DNA of 64,000 bases from the NCBI GenBank assembly GCA_035697485.1, contig DASSCU010000063.1, positions 141,345 through 205,344 of the forward strand. Direction: 5' to 3'. A model generated the notes under the pieces. It did no database searches and was not told the DNA's origin. It was given only the letters and a program-made list of their open reading frames with translations. How positions within the stretch are numbered: the stretch's first letter is position 1; each line of letters opens with the position of its first letter. Source of the DNA: Actinomycetota bacterium. Its GTDB lineage: Bacteria; Actinomycetota; UBA4738; HRBIN12. Position numbers and translations under genes: made by a program. Shown piece after piece: positions 9,168 to 17,871 of the stretch.

Positions 9168-9195
9168 AGTGTACGCCCCCGGACCGCCGCTGCAA
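9168..9195 (-). promoter_or_regulatory. Conventional promoter of fdxA
   Basis: -35 TTGCAG (9195-9190), a 16-nt spacer and -10 TACACT (9173-9168) on the minus strand. Unlike many genes here, the transcript would carry a leader with a Shine-Dalgarno. Confidence 0.45.
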
Positions 9196-9490
9196 CTCAC
9201 CCAGCGGGGCGAGATTCCGGAAGGTGTGCCACCGCGCCTGACCGTCCGCGCCGTGGGGCACCGGGTACGCCACGGGCAGATCGCACCCCGGCCGCCGGTA
9301 GCGTGGAGCCGAGCTCGGGCGTGGGATGCGTCGCAGGTCAGACACACCCGTGCGAGCAAGGGCTTCACGGCCTCGAGTCAGATCCGGCCCCTCCCGACCC
9401 GGCGGCGGCCGCGGCGGCGGATCCCACGCCCATCGCCTCGCCGGTTGTCGCGACGCGTCCACGACTGCCATCGTCGCAGAGGTGGAACCG
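9196..9490. other. Intergenic region between fdxA and an alpha/beta hydrolase
   Basis: About 300 bp of very GC-rich sequence between divergent genes. No convincing protein, tRNA or riboswitch was seen. It has a run of CGG repeats around 9400-9420, and the Shine-Dalgarno of the next gene lies at its right end. Confidence 0.35.
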
Positions 9491-10141
9491 GTGACGTTCT
9501 CGACCGACGACGGTCTTCGCATCGAGGGTGAGCTCCGACGCCCGGACCATGCCCCGAAGGGGTCGGCGATCCTCTGCCATCCGCATCCCGAGCACGGCGG
9601 CAGCAAGGACCACCCGATCCTGTGGGCCCTGCGGAACGAGCTCGCCGGGGCCCGTGGCTTCGTCGTGCTGTTGTTCAACTTCCGTGGGGTGATGGGCTCG
9701 GGCGGCACGTACGGCGGTGGCCGCGAGGAGATCCGCGACGCACGCGCGGCGATCGGGCGGGTACGCGAGGACGCGCCCGACCTGCCGACGGTCGCCTGCG
9801 GCTGGTCGTTCGGGGCGAGCGTCGCGCTTCGCGAGGCGCTCGACGACAGCCGGGTGGCCGCCCTGGCGCTCCTCGGCATGCCGCTGCGCCCCGACGACCT
9901 GGCGCTGCCCCCGATCCCGCATCCCTCGGAGCTTCGCGCCCTGAAGCGTCCGGTGCTCGTGCTCGCCGGCGACGACGACACGCACTGCCCACCCGAGGAC
10001 GCCCGTAGGTTCACGGCCGGCCTGCCCGAGGGCCGTCTCCACGTCGTCGAGGGCGCCGATCACTACCTGTGGCGACGCGAGCGCGAGGCTGCGGCGGTCG
10101 TCGGTGCGTTCGTCGACGACGTGCTCGCCGCGTCAGCCTGA
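9491..10141 (+). CDS. Small alpha/beta hydrolase (COG2945-like)
   Basis: A 216-aa cytoplasmic hydrolase made of the core fold only. CHPHPEHGG and FNFRGVMGSGG form the oxyanion region. GWSFGAS carries the nucleophile Ser, GDDDTHCPP the acid and GADHYLW the His. The family is widespread; substrates are mostly unknown. The GTG start is chosen because AGAGG lies 8 nt upstream; another in-frame GTG three codons earlier overlaps that site. The gene converges on a small membrane-protein frame and overlaps it by 9 nt. Confidence 0.8.
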   Translation: MTFSTDDGLRIEGELRRPDHAPKGSAILCHPHPEHGGSKDHPILWALRNELAGARGFVVLLFNFRGVMGSGGTYGGGREEIRDARAAIGRVREDAPDLPTVACGWSFGASVALREALDDSRVAALALLGMPLRPDDLALPPIPHPSELRALKRPVLVLAGDDDTHCPPEDARRFTAGLPEGRLHVVEGADHYLWRREREAAAVVGAFVDDVLAASA

Positions 10142-10303
10142 CGGTGCCCCGCCGCCGGGCTCCTCGCCCGACCGCCCAACCCCGCCGGCTCCGTCCCCCT
10201 CGTCGGGGCGAAATGTGCGACGCCACGACAGGATCAGTCGCCGCACGACGAAGATGCCGAACGCCACCACCGCGGCGGCAACGGCGTAGCTGACGAGCTC
10301 CAC
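10133..10303 (-). CDS. Possible small single-span membrane protein
   Basis: A 56-codon frame starting with GTG 11 nt after the aldehyde dehydrogenase stop, on the same strand. The product has one hydrophobic helix (about residues 5-22, SYAVAAAVVAFGIFVV), then RRLILSWRR and a Gly/Pro/Glu-rich tail, so N-out with the tail in the cytoplasm is expected. There is no Shine-Dalgarno and no family I recognise. It fills the only gap between its neighbours and its hydrophobic pattern is protein-like, but it could be spurious. Confidence 0.4.
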   Translation of the reverse strand: MELVSYAVAAAVVAFGIFVVRRLILSWRRTFRPDEGDGAGGVGRSGEEPGGGAPSG

Positions 10304-10314
10304 GCGGTCGCGCC

Positions 10315-11745
10315 CTAGAGCGGCACGTGCGAGAGCACCATGATGCGCGGCTCGGTCATCTCCTCCATCGCGAAGCGCAATCCCTCACGCCCGAACCCGG
10401 ATTCCTTCGAGCCGCCGTAAGGCATCTGGTCGGCCCGGAACGCGCTCACGTCGTTCACGATCACGCCGCCGACCTCGAGGGTGCGGTGCGCGTCGAAGGC
10501 GCGGTTGATGTCGTTCGTGAACACGCCGGCCTGCAGCCCGTACTTCGAGTCGTTGACCTCGGCGAGTGCCTCCTCGAAGGTCTGGTACGGCGTGATCGTG
10601 CAGACGGGGCCGAACACCTCCTCGCAGCGCACCTTCATCTGCGGCGTGGTCTGCGAGATAAGGGTCGGCTCGAAGAACGGCCCGTCGGCCTTCCCGCCTG
10701 TGAGCACCTCCGCCCCCTGCGCCTCAGCCTCGGCGACCCACTCAGCGATGCGGTCGACCTCGCTGCGGGTGATCACCGGGCCGACATCGACCGTCTCGTC
10801 CATCGGGTCGCCGACCTTCAGCTGCTCGACCTGCTTGGTGAGCCGCGCCGCGAAGTCCTCGTACACCTCGCTCGCGACGAGCACCCGCTGCACGCTGATG
10901 CAACTCTGGCCGGCCTGGTAGTAGCCGCCGAACGCGATCCGCTGGGCCGCGAGGTCGAGGTCGGCGTCGGAGTGCACGATCACCCCGGCGTTGCCACCGA
11001 GCTCGAGGGTGACCTTCTTCTTCGGGTCCAGGCCCTTCAGGTACCAGCCGATGCCGGCCGATCCCGTGAACGAGATCTTGCGGAACCGGTCGTCGCGCGC
11101 CATCGCGTCGGCGACCTTCGAGCTGACCGGCAACACCTGGTACATGCCCTTGGGCAGGTCGGTCTCGTCGAAGAACTCCGCCAGGCGCAGGGCCCCGAGC
11201 GGGGTCGCGCTCGCGGGCTTGACGACGATCGGCGCCCCCACCGCGAGCGCGGGCGCCACCTTGTGCGCGACCAGGTTCAGCGGGAAGTTGAACGGCGTGA
11301 TGCCGAGCACCGGTCCGATCGGGAACCGTCGCAGGATGCCGAACCGCGAGCCGAACGCCGCCTCGGTATCGAGCCGCATCGCCTCGTCCTGCCCGTGCCG
11401 GAGCGTCTCAGAGGCCCATCGGAACGTCGAGACGGCCCGCGCGGCCTCCACGCGCGCCCACTTCAGCGGCTTGCCGCCCTCGCGCGCGATCAGCTCGGCG
11501 TTCTCTTCCTGCGTCTCGGCGAGCCGTCGCGAGATGTGGTCGAGCGCGCTCGAACGCGCAGCCACCGACAGTTTCGGCGAGTCCTCGAACGTCGCGGCGG
11601 CGGTCGCGACGGCTTCCTCGACGTCGGCATCGGTCGGCACTCCGAGCAGGGCGACCACCTCGTCGTCGAACGGGTTGCGGACCTCGAAGGTGCCGTCGCC
11701 GCTTCGCCACTCGCCGTTCACCAGGAACGGCCTGATCTCGGCCAT
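10315..11745 (-). CDS. Aldehyde dehydrogenase (probable succinate-semialdehyde-type)
   Basis: A 476-aa NAD(P)-dependent aldehyde dehydrogenase of full family length. It has the nucleotide-binding ITPFNFPLN, the FTGSAGIG turn, catalytic Glu in LELGGNAG and catalytic Cys in GQSCISVQRV. Beside GabT, the PucR regulator and a second dehydrogenase, the natural inference is oxidation of succinate semialdehyde to succinate. However, the sequence also resembles lactaldehyde and non-phosphorylating glyceraldehyde-3-phosphate dehydrogenases. AGGTG before MAEIRPF supports this ATG rather than a GTG four codons earlier. Confidence 0.8.
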   Translation of the reverse strand: MAEIRPFLVNGEWRSGDGTFEVRNPFDDEVVALLGVPTDADVEEAVATAAATFEDSPKLSVAARSSALDHISRRLAETQEENAELIAREGGKPLKWARVEAARAVSTFRWASETLRHGQDEAMRLDTEAAFGSRFGILRRFPIGPVLGITPFNFPLNLVAHKVAPALAVGAPIVVKPASATPLGALRLAEFFDETDLPKGMYQVLPVSSKVADAMARDDRFRKISFTGSAGIGWYLKGLDPKKKVTLELGGNAGVIVHSDADLDLAAQRIAFGGYYQAGQSCISVQRVLVASEVYEDFAARLTKQVEQLKVGDPMDETVDVGPVITRSEVDRIAEWVAEAEAQGAEVLTGGKADGPFFEPTLISQTTPQMKVRCEEVFGPVCTITPYQTFEEALAEVNDSKYGLQAGVFTNDINRAFDAHRTLEVGGVIVNDVSAFRADQMPYGGSKESGFGREGLRFAMEEMTEPRIMVLSHVPL

Positions 11746-11841
11746 CAGGGGTGTCACCTCTTCCTCGTCAGGCAGCGGACGGGGCGCCCCGGCGGACGTC
11801 CCGATCGCCGCTCATCTGCTCCGCGCTCGAGGTCGCCGCTC

Positions 11842-13281
11842 TCAGTCGAGCGACCACATCACGTGCTTGATCTGCGTGTAGTCCTCGAGCGAGTACATCG
11901 ACATGTCCTTGCCGTACCCGCTCTCTTTGTAACCGCCGTGGGGCATCTCGGGAGAGATCATGAAGTGTGTGTTCACCCACACGGCTCCGAATTGCAGCCT
12001 GCGGGCGACGCGCGCAGCCCGCGCCGCATCCTTGGTCCAGACCGACGAGGCCAGACCGTAGACGACGTCGTTCGCCCATTGGACGGCTTGATCCTCGTCG
12101 CTGAACCGCTGCACGGTCACGACCGGGCCGAAGACCTCCTTCTGGATGATCTCGGCCTTCTGGTCCACGTCGGCCACGACGGTGGCCTTGTAGTAGGCGC
12201 CCGGGCCGTCGATCGGCTCGCCGCCGGTCATGACCTTGGCCCCGGTCTCCTGGGCCCGCTCCACGAAGCCGGCAACGCTCTCACGCTGCCCCGTGGAGAC
12301 GAGCGGCCCCATCTCGACCGTCTCGTCGTAGATGTCTCCGACCTTGATGGACTCCACCGCGGGGACCAGCTCGGCCAGCAGGTCCTCGTAGATCCCGGAT
12401 CCGGCGACGACGCGGGTCGACGCCGTGCAGTCCTGACCGGTGTTCGTGTAGCCGGCAAACTTGAGCGTCTCGACCACCTTCTCGATGTCGGCATCGTCGA
12501 ACACGACGACCGGCGCCTTCCCGCCGAGCTCGAGATGGACGCGCTTGACCGTCTCCGCCGCGGTCGCCTGGATGATCTTGCCGGTCGATATGTCGCCGGT
12601 CACCGAAACGAGACGGACATCGGGATGGCGAACGAGCTGGTCGCCGACCTCCGATCCGTGGCCGGTGACGACGTTGATCACTCCCGGCGGGAAGATGTCG
12701 GCGGCGAGTTCTGCCAGCCGCAACGTCGTGCGAGGCGTGAGCTCCGCCGGCTTGAGGATGGTCGTGTTCCCGGCCGCGAGCGCGGGGCCGATCTTCCATG
12801 CTGCCATCATCAGTGGGTAGTTCCATGGGCAGATCCCGACCGTTACCCCGAGGGGCTCCCTGCGGATCATGCTCGTGAACCCTCGTTCATACTCTCCGGT
12901 GGACTTCCCTTCCTGCACCCGGGCCGCGCCCGCGAAGAACCGCAGGTTGTCGGTGATGAACGGGATGTCTGCCGCCGAGACGGAGATCGGCTTGCCGACG
13001 TCCTCAGCCTCGAGGCGGGTCAGGTTGTCCGCGTCGTCGTCGAGCGCGTCGGCGAGTTTCAACATCATCGCGGAGCGTTCCTTCGGAGGTGTGTCGAACC
13101 AGACCTCCTCGTACGCCTTCCGCGCCGCGGCGACCGCCTTGTCGGCGTCATCGCGTGTTCCGATCTGAACGGTGGCGACGGACTCACCCGTCGCAGGATT
13201 GACGTCGGGTTCGGTCTCGCCGCTCGAGGAGTCCACCCACTCCCCACCGATGAACATCTTCCAGGTCTTCTCCTCACCCAT
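11842..13281 (-). CDS. Aldehyde dehydrogenase, gamma-aminobutyraldehyde / betaine-aldehyde type
   Basis: A 479-aa enzyme. It has the PWNYPLMMAAWK cofactor motif, VTGDISTGK, catalytic Glu in LELGGKAP and catalytic Cys in GQDCTASTR. The C terminus (SGYGKDMSMYSLEDYTQIKHVMWSL) resembles actinobacterial gamma-aminobutyraldehyde dehydrogenases. It would convert 4-aminobutanal, from putrescine, to GABA, feeding GabT encoded nearby. The start is set by a strong GGAGGGGG immediately upstream of ATG. A 96-bp gap separates it from the downstream dehydrogenase, so the two may share a transcript. Confidence 0.82.
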   Translation of the reverse strand: MGEEKTWKMFIGGEWVDSSSGETEPDVNPATGESVATVQIGTRDDADKAVAAARKAYEEVWFDTPPKERSAMMLKLADALDDDADNLTRLEAEDVGKPISVSAADIPFITDNLRFFAGAARVQEGKSTGEYERGFTSMIRREPLGVTVGICPWNYPLMMAAWKIGPALAAGNTTILKPAELTPRTTLRLAELAADIFPPGVINVVTGHGSEVGDQLVRHPDVRLVSVTGDISTGKIIQATAAETVKRVHLELGGKAPVVVFDDADIEKVVETLKFAGYTNTGQDCTASTRVVAGSGIYEDLLAELVPAVESIKVGDIYDETVEMGPLVSTGQRESVAGFVERAQETGAKVMTGGEPIDGPGAYYKATVVADVDQKAEIIQKEVFGPVVTVQRFSDEDQAVQWANDVVYGLASSVWTKDAARAARVARRLQFGAVWVNTHFMISPEMPHGGYKESGYGKDMSMYSLEDYTQIKHVMWSLD

Positions 13282-13428
13282 GTTCCCCCTCCTCGCTCGG
13301 GAGCGAACCTTCGGCTGAACCAACGCTCAGGCGGTCAGTATGCATCGCCCGTACGCGAACGGACCACCCGACGCAACGGCCGCACGCCACCCCGGCGTTG
13401 GACGCCGTGGACAAGTCGTGACCGGTCG

Positions 13429-14985
13429 TCATCCGTCGATCTGCGCCGCTTGCAGATCGCGAGCCCGCAGGGCGAGCCAGAACTCCATACGGTCGAAGCT
13501 GCTCGAGAGGTCGCGACCGGTGAGCTCCTCGACCTTGCGCATGCGGTAGCGCAGCGTGTGCCGGTGCACGAACAGCTGCGCCGCGGCCGTCTCCCAGCGC
13601 GCGTTGTGCTGCAGGAAGGCCTGGAGCGACTCGAGCAGCTCGCCACCGTGGTCGCGGTCGTAGGCGTCCAGTGGGTCGAGCATCGAATCGGCGAACGCTC
13701 GGAGCGCATCGGGATCGGCCATCGACAGCAGCAAGCGGTACGTCCCGAGGTCGGCGAAGCCCGCGTGCGGCCAGCCCTCGAGCCTGCACACCTGCAGCGC
13801 GTACCGAGCCTCCCGCAGGGAGCGCGCGACGTCGGTGGGATCGACCGGGGAACCGGCGCCGACCCGCAGCCCCCCGCCGAACCGTTCCACGATCGAGGCC
13901 GTGATCTCCGCGAGGTCGGGGGCCGGATCGGCGGGCAGCAGCAGATGCACCCCCGCGTCATGCGAGGAGGCGAGGAACCCGCCCCCCACGCGGGACCGAT
14001 CGTCGGTGACGGCGTCGGCGAGCGTGCCGGGTTCCGGGTCGCCGTCGACGGCCTCGAGAGACAGCACGATCACCCGGGCGTGCTTGTCGAACCCGAACCG
14101 GGCGAGGCCACGGACCGCCTCGCCCGTCGAGAGCGAGCCGCGCGCGAGCTCGTCGAAGAAATCGCCCTGCAAACGGCGTTGCGCGTCGGCCACCGCGCGC
14201 GACTTCGCGAGCTCGATCGCGAAGAGGCTGAGCGCGTGCCCGGCCACGATGCGATCGAGCTGGCTCGGCTGCTCCGGCTTGCCGACGGCCAGGAATGCCT
14301 CGACCCGGCCGCGGGCGCCCACGGGCTGGACCCAGATGTGGTGCCCGCGATCGACGAGGGTGACACTGAACGAGGTCCCGTCGGGCCGCCGGGTCCGCAG
14401 CTCCTCCCAGACCCGCTCGGCGCGCAGGCTCGCGGCGCGCCCGGTGCTGGCGATCGGCAGCCCGTGCAGGTCGAGCAGCAAGGCCCACCCCTTCGTGACG
14501 TCGGCGAGCGACCGCGCGATCCCTTCGGTGCCTGAGCCCTCCATCACTGCCCGGGTGAGCACGTGTTCGGCGTCGACGGCACGTTGCAGGGTGTCGTACT
14601 GCTCGGCGACGATCCTCGTGAAGATCGCCTCGGTGATCGCGATGAACGGCACCGGGTACGGCACCTCGAACAAGGGGAAGCCGACCTGGCTCGCGGCCGT
14701 GATCAAGGAACGCGGCGTCTTGTCGTGGGTGAAACCGAGGCCGAAGCCGAGCCCGGTCAGTCCCGCGTCGGCCAGCCGCTTCACGTACGCCCGCTGCTTC
14801 GCCGGAGTCGTCCCGATGCCGAGCCCCGTCGTGAGGATCAGCTCGCCGCCCTTGAGCCAAGGCGTGGGGTCCTCAAGCTCGGAGACGTGCACCCACCGGA
14901 TCGGCCGGTCGATGTCCTCCTCGCCGGCCAGCAGGCGCAGCGGCATGCCCGGGATCGCGACGATGTCCCTCACGGCCACTGCCAT
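13429..14985 (-). CDS. PucR-family transcriptional regulator
   Basis: A 518-aa regulator. The N-terminal PucR ligand domain covers about residues 1-125 (VRDIVAIPGMPLRLLAGEE, RPIRWVHVSELEDP, GGELILTTGLG). A central GAF/CdaR-like region spans about 150-400. The C-terminal HTH_30 is at about 450-510 (AAAQLFVHRHTLRYRMRKVEELTGRDL). PucR proteins control purine, GABA and amine catabolism. Its divergence from gabT and the two dehydrogenases downstream on its own strand suggest it regulates this pathway. The start at MAVAVRDIV follows a TACAAT box by 6 nt, and a perfect palindrome covers that promoter. Confidence 0.88.
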   Translation of the reverse strand: MAVAVRDIVAIPGMPLRLLAGEEDIDRPIRWVHVSELEDPTPWLKGGELILTTGLGIGTTPAKQRAYVKRLADAGLTGLGFGLGFTHDKTPRSLITAASQVGFPLFEVPYPVPFIAITEAIFTRIVAEQYDTLQRAVDAEHVLTRAVMEGSGTEGIARSLADVTKGWALLLDLHGLPIASTGRAASLRAERVWEELRTRRPDGTSFSVTLVDRGHHIWVQPVGARGRVEAFLAVGKPEQPSQLDRIVAGHALSLFAIELAKSRAVADAQRRLQGDFFDELARGSLSTGEAVRGLARFGFDKHARVIVLSLEAVDGDPEPGTLADAVTDDRSRVGGGFLASSHDAGVHLLLPADPAPDLAEITASIVERFGGGLRVGAGSPVDPTDVARSLREARYALQVCRLEGWPHAGFADLGTYRLLLSMADPDALRAFADSMLDPLDAYDRDHGGELLESLQAFLQHNARWETAAAQLFVHRHTLRYRMRKVEELTGRDLSSSFDRMEFWLALRARDLQAAQIDG

Positions 14986-14991
14986 GCGCCG

Positions 14992-14997
14992 ATTGTA
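14992..14997 (-). promoter_or_regulatory. -10 box (TACAAT) of pucR
   Basis: It ends 6 nt before the ATG on the minus strand, implying a leaderless transcript. It overlaps the left arm of the palindrome at 14994-15008. Confidence 0.5.
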
Positions 14998-15008
14998 CGG
15001 ACCGTACA
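14994..15008. promoter_or_regulatory. Perfect 15-bp palindrome, candidate PucR operator
   Basis: TGTACGG-A-CCGTACA is an exact inverted repeat with a one-base centre. It lies between the divergent pucR and gabT genes and overlaps the pucR -10 box. A related half-site (TTGTACGAA on the minus strand) occurs near 15055-15063. Binding here would block pucR transcription and could act on gabT. Confidence 0.55.
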
Positions 15009-15130
15009 GCGAGGAAGGCCATGCATCGCCCCCGGCCCACAACGAGATGGACGGTTCGTACAAACGCGGTGCCCGTTCATAGCGCCGCGGGTGCCTGACA
15101 GGGCCTCCTGCGGCTCCGACACTCCTTAGC

Positions 15131-16471
15131 ATGGACATCCCTCAGGAACGCAAGCTCGTCACCGAGATCCCGGGGCCCAAGTCGAACGAGTGGTTCGCGC
15201 GCCGGCGCGGGTCCGTCGCGGCCGGCGTCGCGAACATCCACCCGATCGTCACCGCGCGCGCCAGCGGCGCGATCGTCGAGGACGTCGACGGGAACCGCCT
15301 GATCGACTTCGCGACCGGCATCGCGGTGCTGAACGTGGGGCACGCCGCGCCGGACGTGGTCGCCGCGATCACGCGGCAGGCCGAGCTCGACACCCACACC
15401 TGCTTCCACGTGACCGCGAACGAGCCCTACATCGAGCTGGCGGAGCGGCTGAACGACCTCACCCCTGGCCCGCACGCGAAGCGAACGATGTTCGCGAACT
15501 CGGGCGCCGAGGCGGTCGAGAACGCGGTGAAGATCGCCCGCTACCACACGGGGCGCAGCGCCATCGTGACGTTCGACCACGCGTTCCACGGGCGCACGCT
15601 GCTGGCGATGAGCCTCACGGCCAAGGTGATGCCCTACAAGCAGGGCATGGGGCCGTTCGCGCCCGAGATCTACCGACTGCCGTTCGCCTACCCCTACCGT
15701 TGGCTCGGCCATCCCGACCGCGTCACCGAGGAGGCGCTCGCGTACGCGGTCGACGAGATGCACAAGCACATCGGCGAGGAGAACATCGCGGCGGTGATCA
15801 TGGAGCCGATCCAGGGTGAGGGCGGCTTCATCGTGCCTTCGCCCGGCTTCGTGAAGGGTGTCGCCGACTTCTGCGCCGGGCATGGCATCGTGTTCATCGC
15901 CGACGAGATCCAGTCGGGCATGGGCCGCGCCGGACGGTGGTACGCGATCGAGGACGAGGACGTGGTTCCGGATCTGGTGACCACGGCGAAGTCGATGGGC
16001 GGCGGCATGCCGATCAGCGCCGTGACGGGCCGCGCCGAGATCATGGACGCCGTGCACGCCGGTGGGCTCGGAGGCACGTACGGCGGGAACCCGGTCGCCG
16101 CCGCGGCCTCGCTCGCGGTTCTCGACATGATCGAGCGCGATGACCTGCTCGCACGGTCCCGCCGGGTGGGTGCCACGATCATGGACCGCTTCGACGGGTT
16201 CGCGCAGCGCTACGACGTGGTCGGCGACGTGCGGGGCCGCGGCGCGATGTGTGCGATCGAGCTGGTGGCCGACCGGGGCACCAAGGAACCGCTGAGCGCC
16301 GAGACGATGAACACGATCGCTCGCCGGTGCCTCGAGGAGGGCGTGCTCGTGCTGACGGCCGGCACGTACGGGAACGTGGTGCGGCTGCTGCCGCCGATCA
16401 CGATCGACGACGCGCTGCTCGCCGACGGCCTCGACGTGCTCGACACCGCGCTGGGAGCCGTCACCGCCTAA
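15131..16471 (+). CDS. gabT: 4-aminobutyrate aminotransferase
   Basis: A 446-aa PLP-dependent class III aminotransferase. It has the PLP-phosphate loop NSGAEAVENAVK, the substrate loop FDHAFHGRT, a Glu in EPIQGEGGF, Asp in IADEIQSGMGR and the Schiff-base Lys in TTAKSMGGGMP. The reaction is GABA plus 2-oxoglutarate to succinate semialdehyde plus glutamate. Close relatives include ornithine and 5-aminovalerate aminotransferases; the two dehydrogenases next door favour GABA. It is divergent from pucR across a 145-bp regulatory region. No clear Shine-Dalgarno precedes the ATG. Confidence 0.88.
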   Translation: MDIPQERKLVTEIPGPKSNEWFARRRGSVAAGVANIHPIVTARASGAIVEDVDGNRLIDFATGIAVLNVGHAAPDVVAAITRQAELDTHTCFHVTANEPYIELAERLNDLTPGPHAKRTMFANSGAEAVENAVKIARYHTGRSAIVTFDHAFHGRTLLAMSLTAKVMPYKQGMGPFAPEIYRLPFAYPYRWLGHPDRVTEEALAYAVDEMHKHIGEENIAAVIMEPIQGEGGFIVPSPGFVKGVADFCAGHGIVFIADEIQSGMGRAGRWYAIEDEDVVPDLVTTAKSMGGGMPISAVTGRAEIMDAVHAGGLGGTYGGNPVAAAASLAVLDMIERDDLLARSRRVGATIMDRFDGFAQRYDVVGDVRGRGAMCAIELVADRGTKEPLSAETMNTIARRCLEEGVLVLTAGTYGNVVRLLPPITIDDALLADGLDVLDTALGAVTA

Positions 16472-16495
16472 CCGCAGCGTTCCCGGAACGGTTGC

Positions 16496-16501
16496 TACCG
16501 T
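16496..16501 (+). promoter_or_regulatory. -10 box (TACCGT) of a leaderless gene
   Basis: It ends 6 nt before the ATG of the MFS gene (spacer tggggg, the same as before the HesB gene). Confidence 0.4.
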
Positions 16502-16507
16502 TGGGGG

Positions 16508-17806
16508 ATGCCCACCGACGACGCACCTGACCGCGACGGTCGGGTGCGTCCGCGTCTGCGCCGCCTGCTCCTCGATCTCACCCCGTTACGCGTGTCCCGC
16601 GACTACCGGTTGCTATGGACCGGCTCGTTCGTCTCGGCGCTCGGCTCCCAGTTCGCGAGGGTGGGGTTGTACGTGCAGGTGTTCGCCCTCACGGGATCGC
16701 CCGCGGCCGTGGGCCTGCTCGGCCTCTCGGGCCTGGTCGGAAGCGTCGCAGGCACCTTCGTCGGCGGCTCCTTCATCGATGCCCACGACCGGCGATCGGT
16801 CATCGTGTGGACGCAGGTCGGCCACGTGGTCGTCGCCGGCGTGCTCGTCGCGACCGCTCTCGTCCCGGAACCACCGATCGCAGTCTTGCACGTCGCCAAC
16901 GCCCTGACGTGGCTGTTGGCGGCCATCAACATGCCCGCACGACAGGCGTCGGTGCCGCGACTGGTCGGCGACGAGCTGATGCCCCAGGCGGTGGCACTGT
17001 CCCAGATGCAGTTCCAGGTGACCGGCATCGTCGGCCCTGCCCTGGCCGGGGTGTTGATCGCCGCCACCGGTCCCGGCTGGGCGTACGCGGTCGATCTCGT
17101 GAGCTACGCGGGGATGCTGATCGCGGCCGTAGCGATGAAGCCCCTGCCGCCTCAAGTCAACGAAGACCTTCCCAGCGTGGGCGGCCGGGCGGTGATCGAA
17201 GGGTTCCGCTACGTCGTGCATCACCGTCTGATCCAGTCGACGTTCGTGATCGACCTCGTCGCGATGATCTTCGGCATGCCGGCCGCGCTCTTCCCGGTGC
17301 TGGCCGTCAGCCAGTTCGACCGTGGCGAGGCGGTGGTCGGACTGCTCTTCGCGGCGCCCGCCGTGGGTGCCCTGGCACAGGTCCTGTTCTCGGGCAGCGT
17401 CACGCGCATCCGGCACCAGGGCGAGGCGGTGATCTGGGCAGTGGCCGGGTGGGGGGCGGCGATCGCCGCATTCGGCCTCGTCGGGTCGAACCTGCCGCTC
17501 GCCCTGCTCTTCCTCGCGATCGCGGGCGCCGCCGACGTGGTGAGCGCGATCTTCCGGTCGACGATCCTGCAGGTCATGGTCCCGGACCGGTTGCGAGGGC
17601 GATTGTGGGGCATCTTCTCGCTGGTGGTGACCGGAGGGCCCAAGCTCGGTGACGTCGAGGCGGGCCTGGTCGCGACCTGGTTCACGCCAACGATCAGCGT
17701 CGTGACCGGTGGGCTGGCGTGCATCGCGGGGGCCGGGGTCGTCGCGATCGCCTACCCCGAGCTGCGCCGCTACCGGGCGGACGCGACCCCCTCGGACGCC
17801 GCCTGA
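16508..17806 (+). CDS. MFS exporter (MFS_3 / EntS-like)
   Basis: A 432-aa inner-membrane protein with about 12 hydrophobic segments after a basic N terminus. The first helix begins YRLLWTGSFVSALGSQFARVGLYVQVF. The loop between helices 2 and 3 carries GGSFIDAHDRRSVIVW, the family motif A, and the second half has VPDRLRGRLWGIFSLVV. Relatives export siderophores or drugs; nothing nearby fixes the substrate. It lies between gabT and otsA with its own leaderless-type promoter. Confidence 0.82.
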   Translation: MPTDDAPDRDGRVRPRLRRLLLDLTPLRVSRDYRLLWTGSFVSALGSQFARVGLYVQVFALTGSPAAVGLLGLSGLVGSVAGTFVGGSFIDAHDRRSVIVWTQVGHVVVAGVLVATALVPEPPIAVLHVANALTWLLAAINMPARQASVPRLVGDELMPQAVALSQMQFQVTGIVGPALAGVLIAATGPGWAYAVDLVSYAGMLIAAVAMKPLPPQVNEDLPSVGGRAVIEGFRYVVHHRLIQSTFVIDLVAMIFGMPAALFPVLAVSQFDRGEAVVGLLFAAPAVGALAQVLFSGSVTRIRHQGEAVIWAVAGWGAAIAAFGLVGSNLPLALLFLAIAGAADVVSAIFRSTILQVMVPDRLRGRLWGIFSLVVTGGPKLGDVEAGLVATWFTPTISVVTGGLACIAGAGVVAIAYPELRRYRADATPSDAA

Positions 17807-17858
17807 GGCCCGGTCCTGCCACGCTGATCACGCACCCATCGACCCCGAGCCGTCCGGA

Positions 17859-17864
17859 TACACT
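17859..17864 (+). promoter_or_regulatory. -10 box (TACACT) of otsA
   Basis: Seven nucleotides (gcgggcg) separate it from the otsA ATG; no Shine-Dalgarno fits. Confidence 0.45.
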
Positions 17865-17871
17865 GCGGGCG

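Noticed and set aside
9196..9490. Possible tRNA or small RNA
   Set aside because: No cloverleaf or T-loop consensus (GGTTCGANTCC) on either strand.
10327..14535. A 1,402-codon open frame on the plus strand
   Set aside because: It is antisense to two aldehyde dehydrogenases and pucR, rich in Arg/His/Asp with no domain, and explained by GC-rich codon bias.
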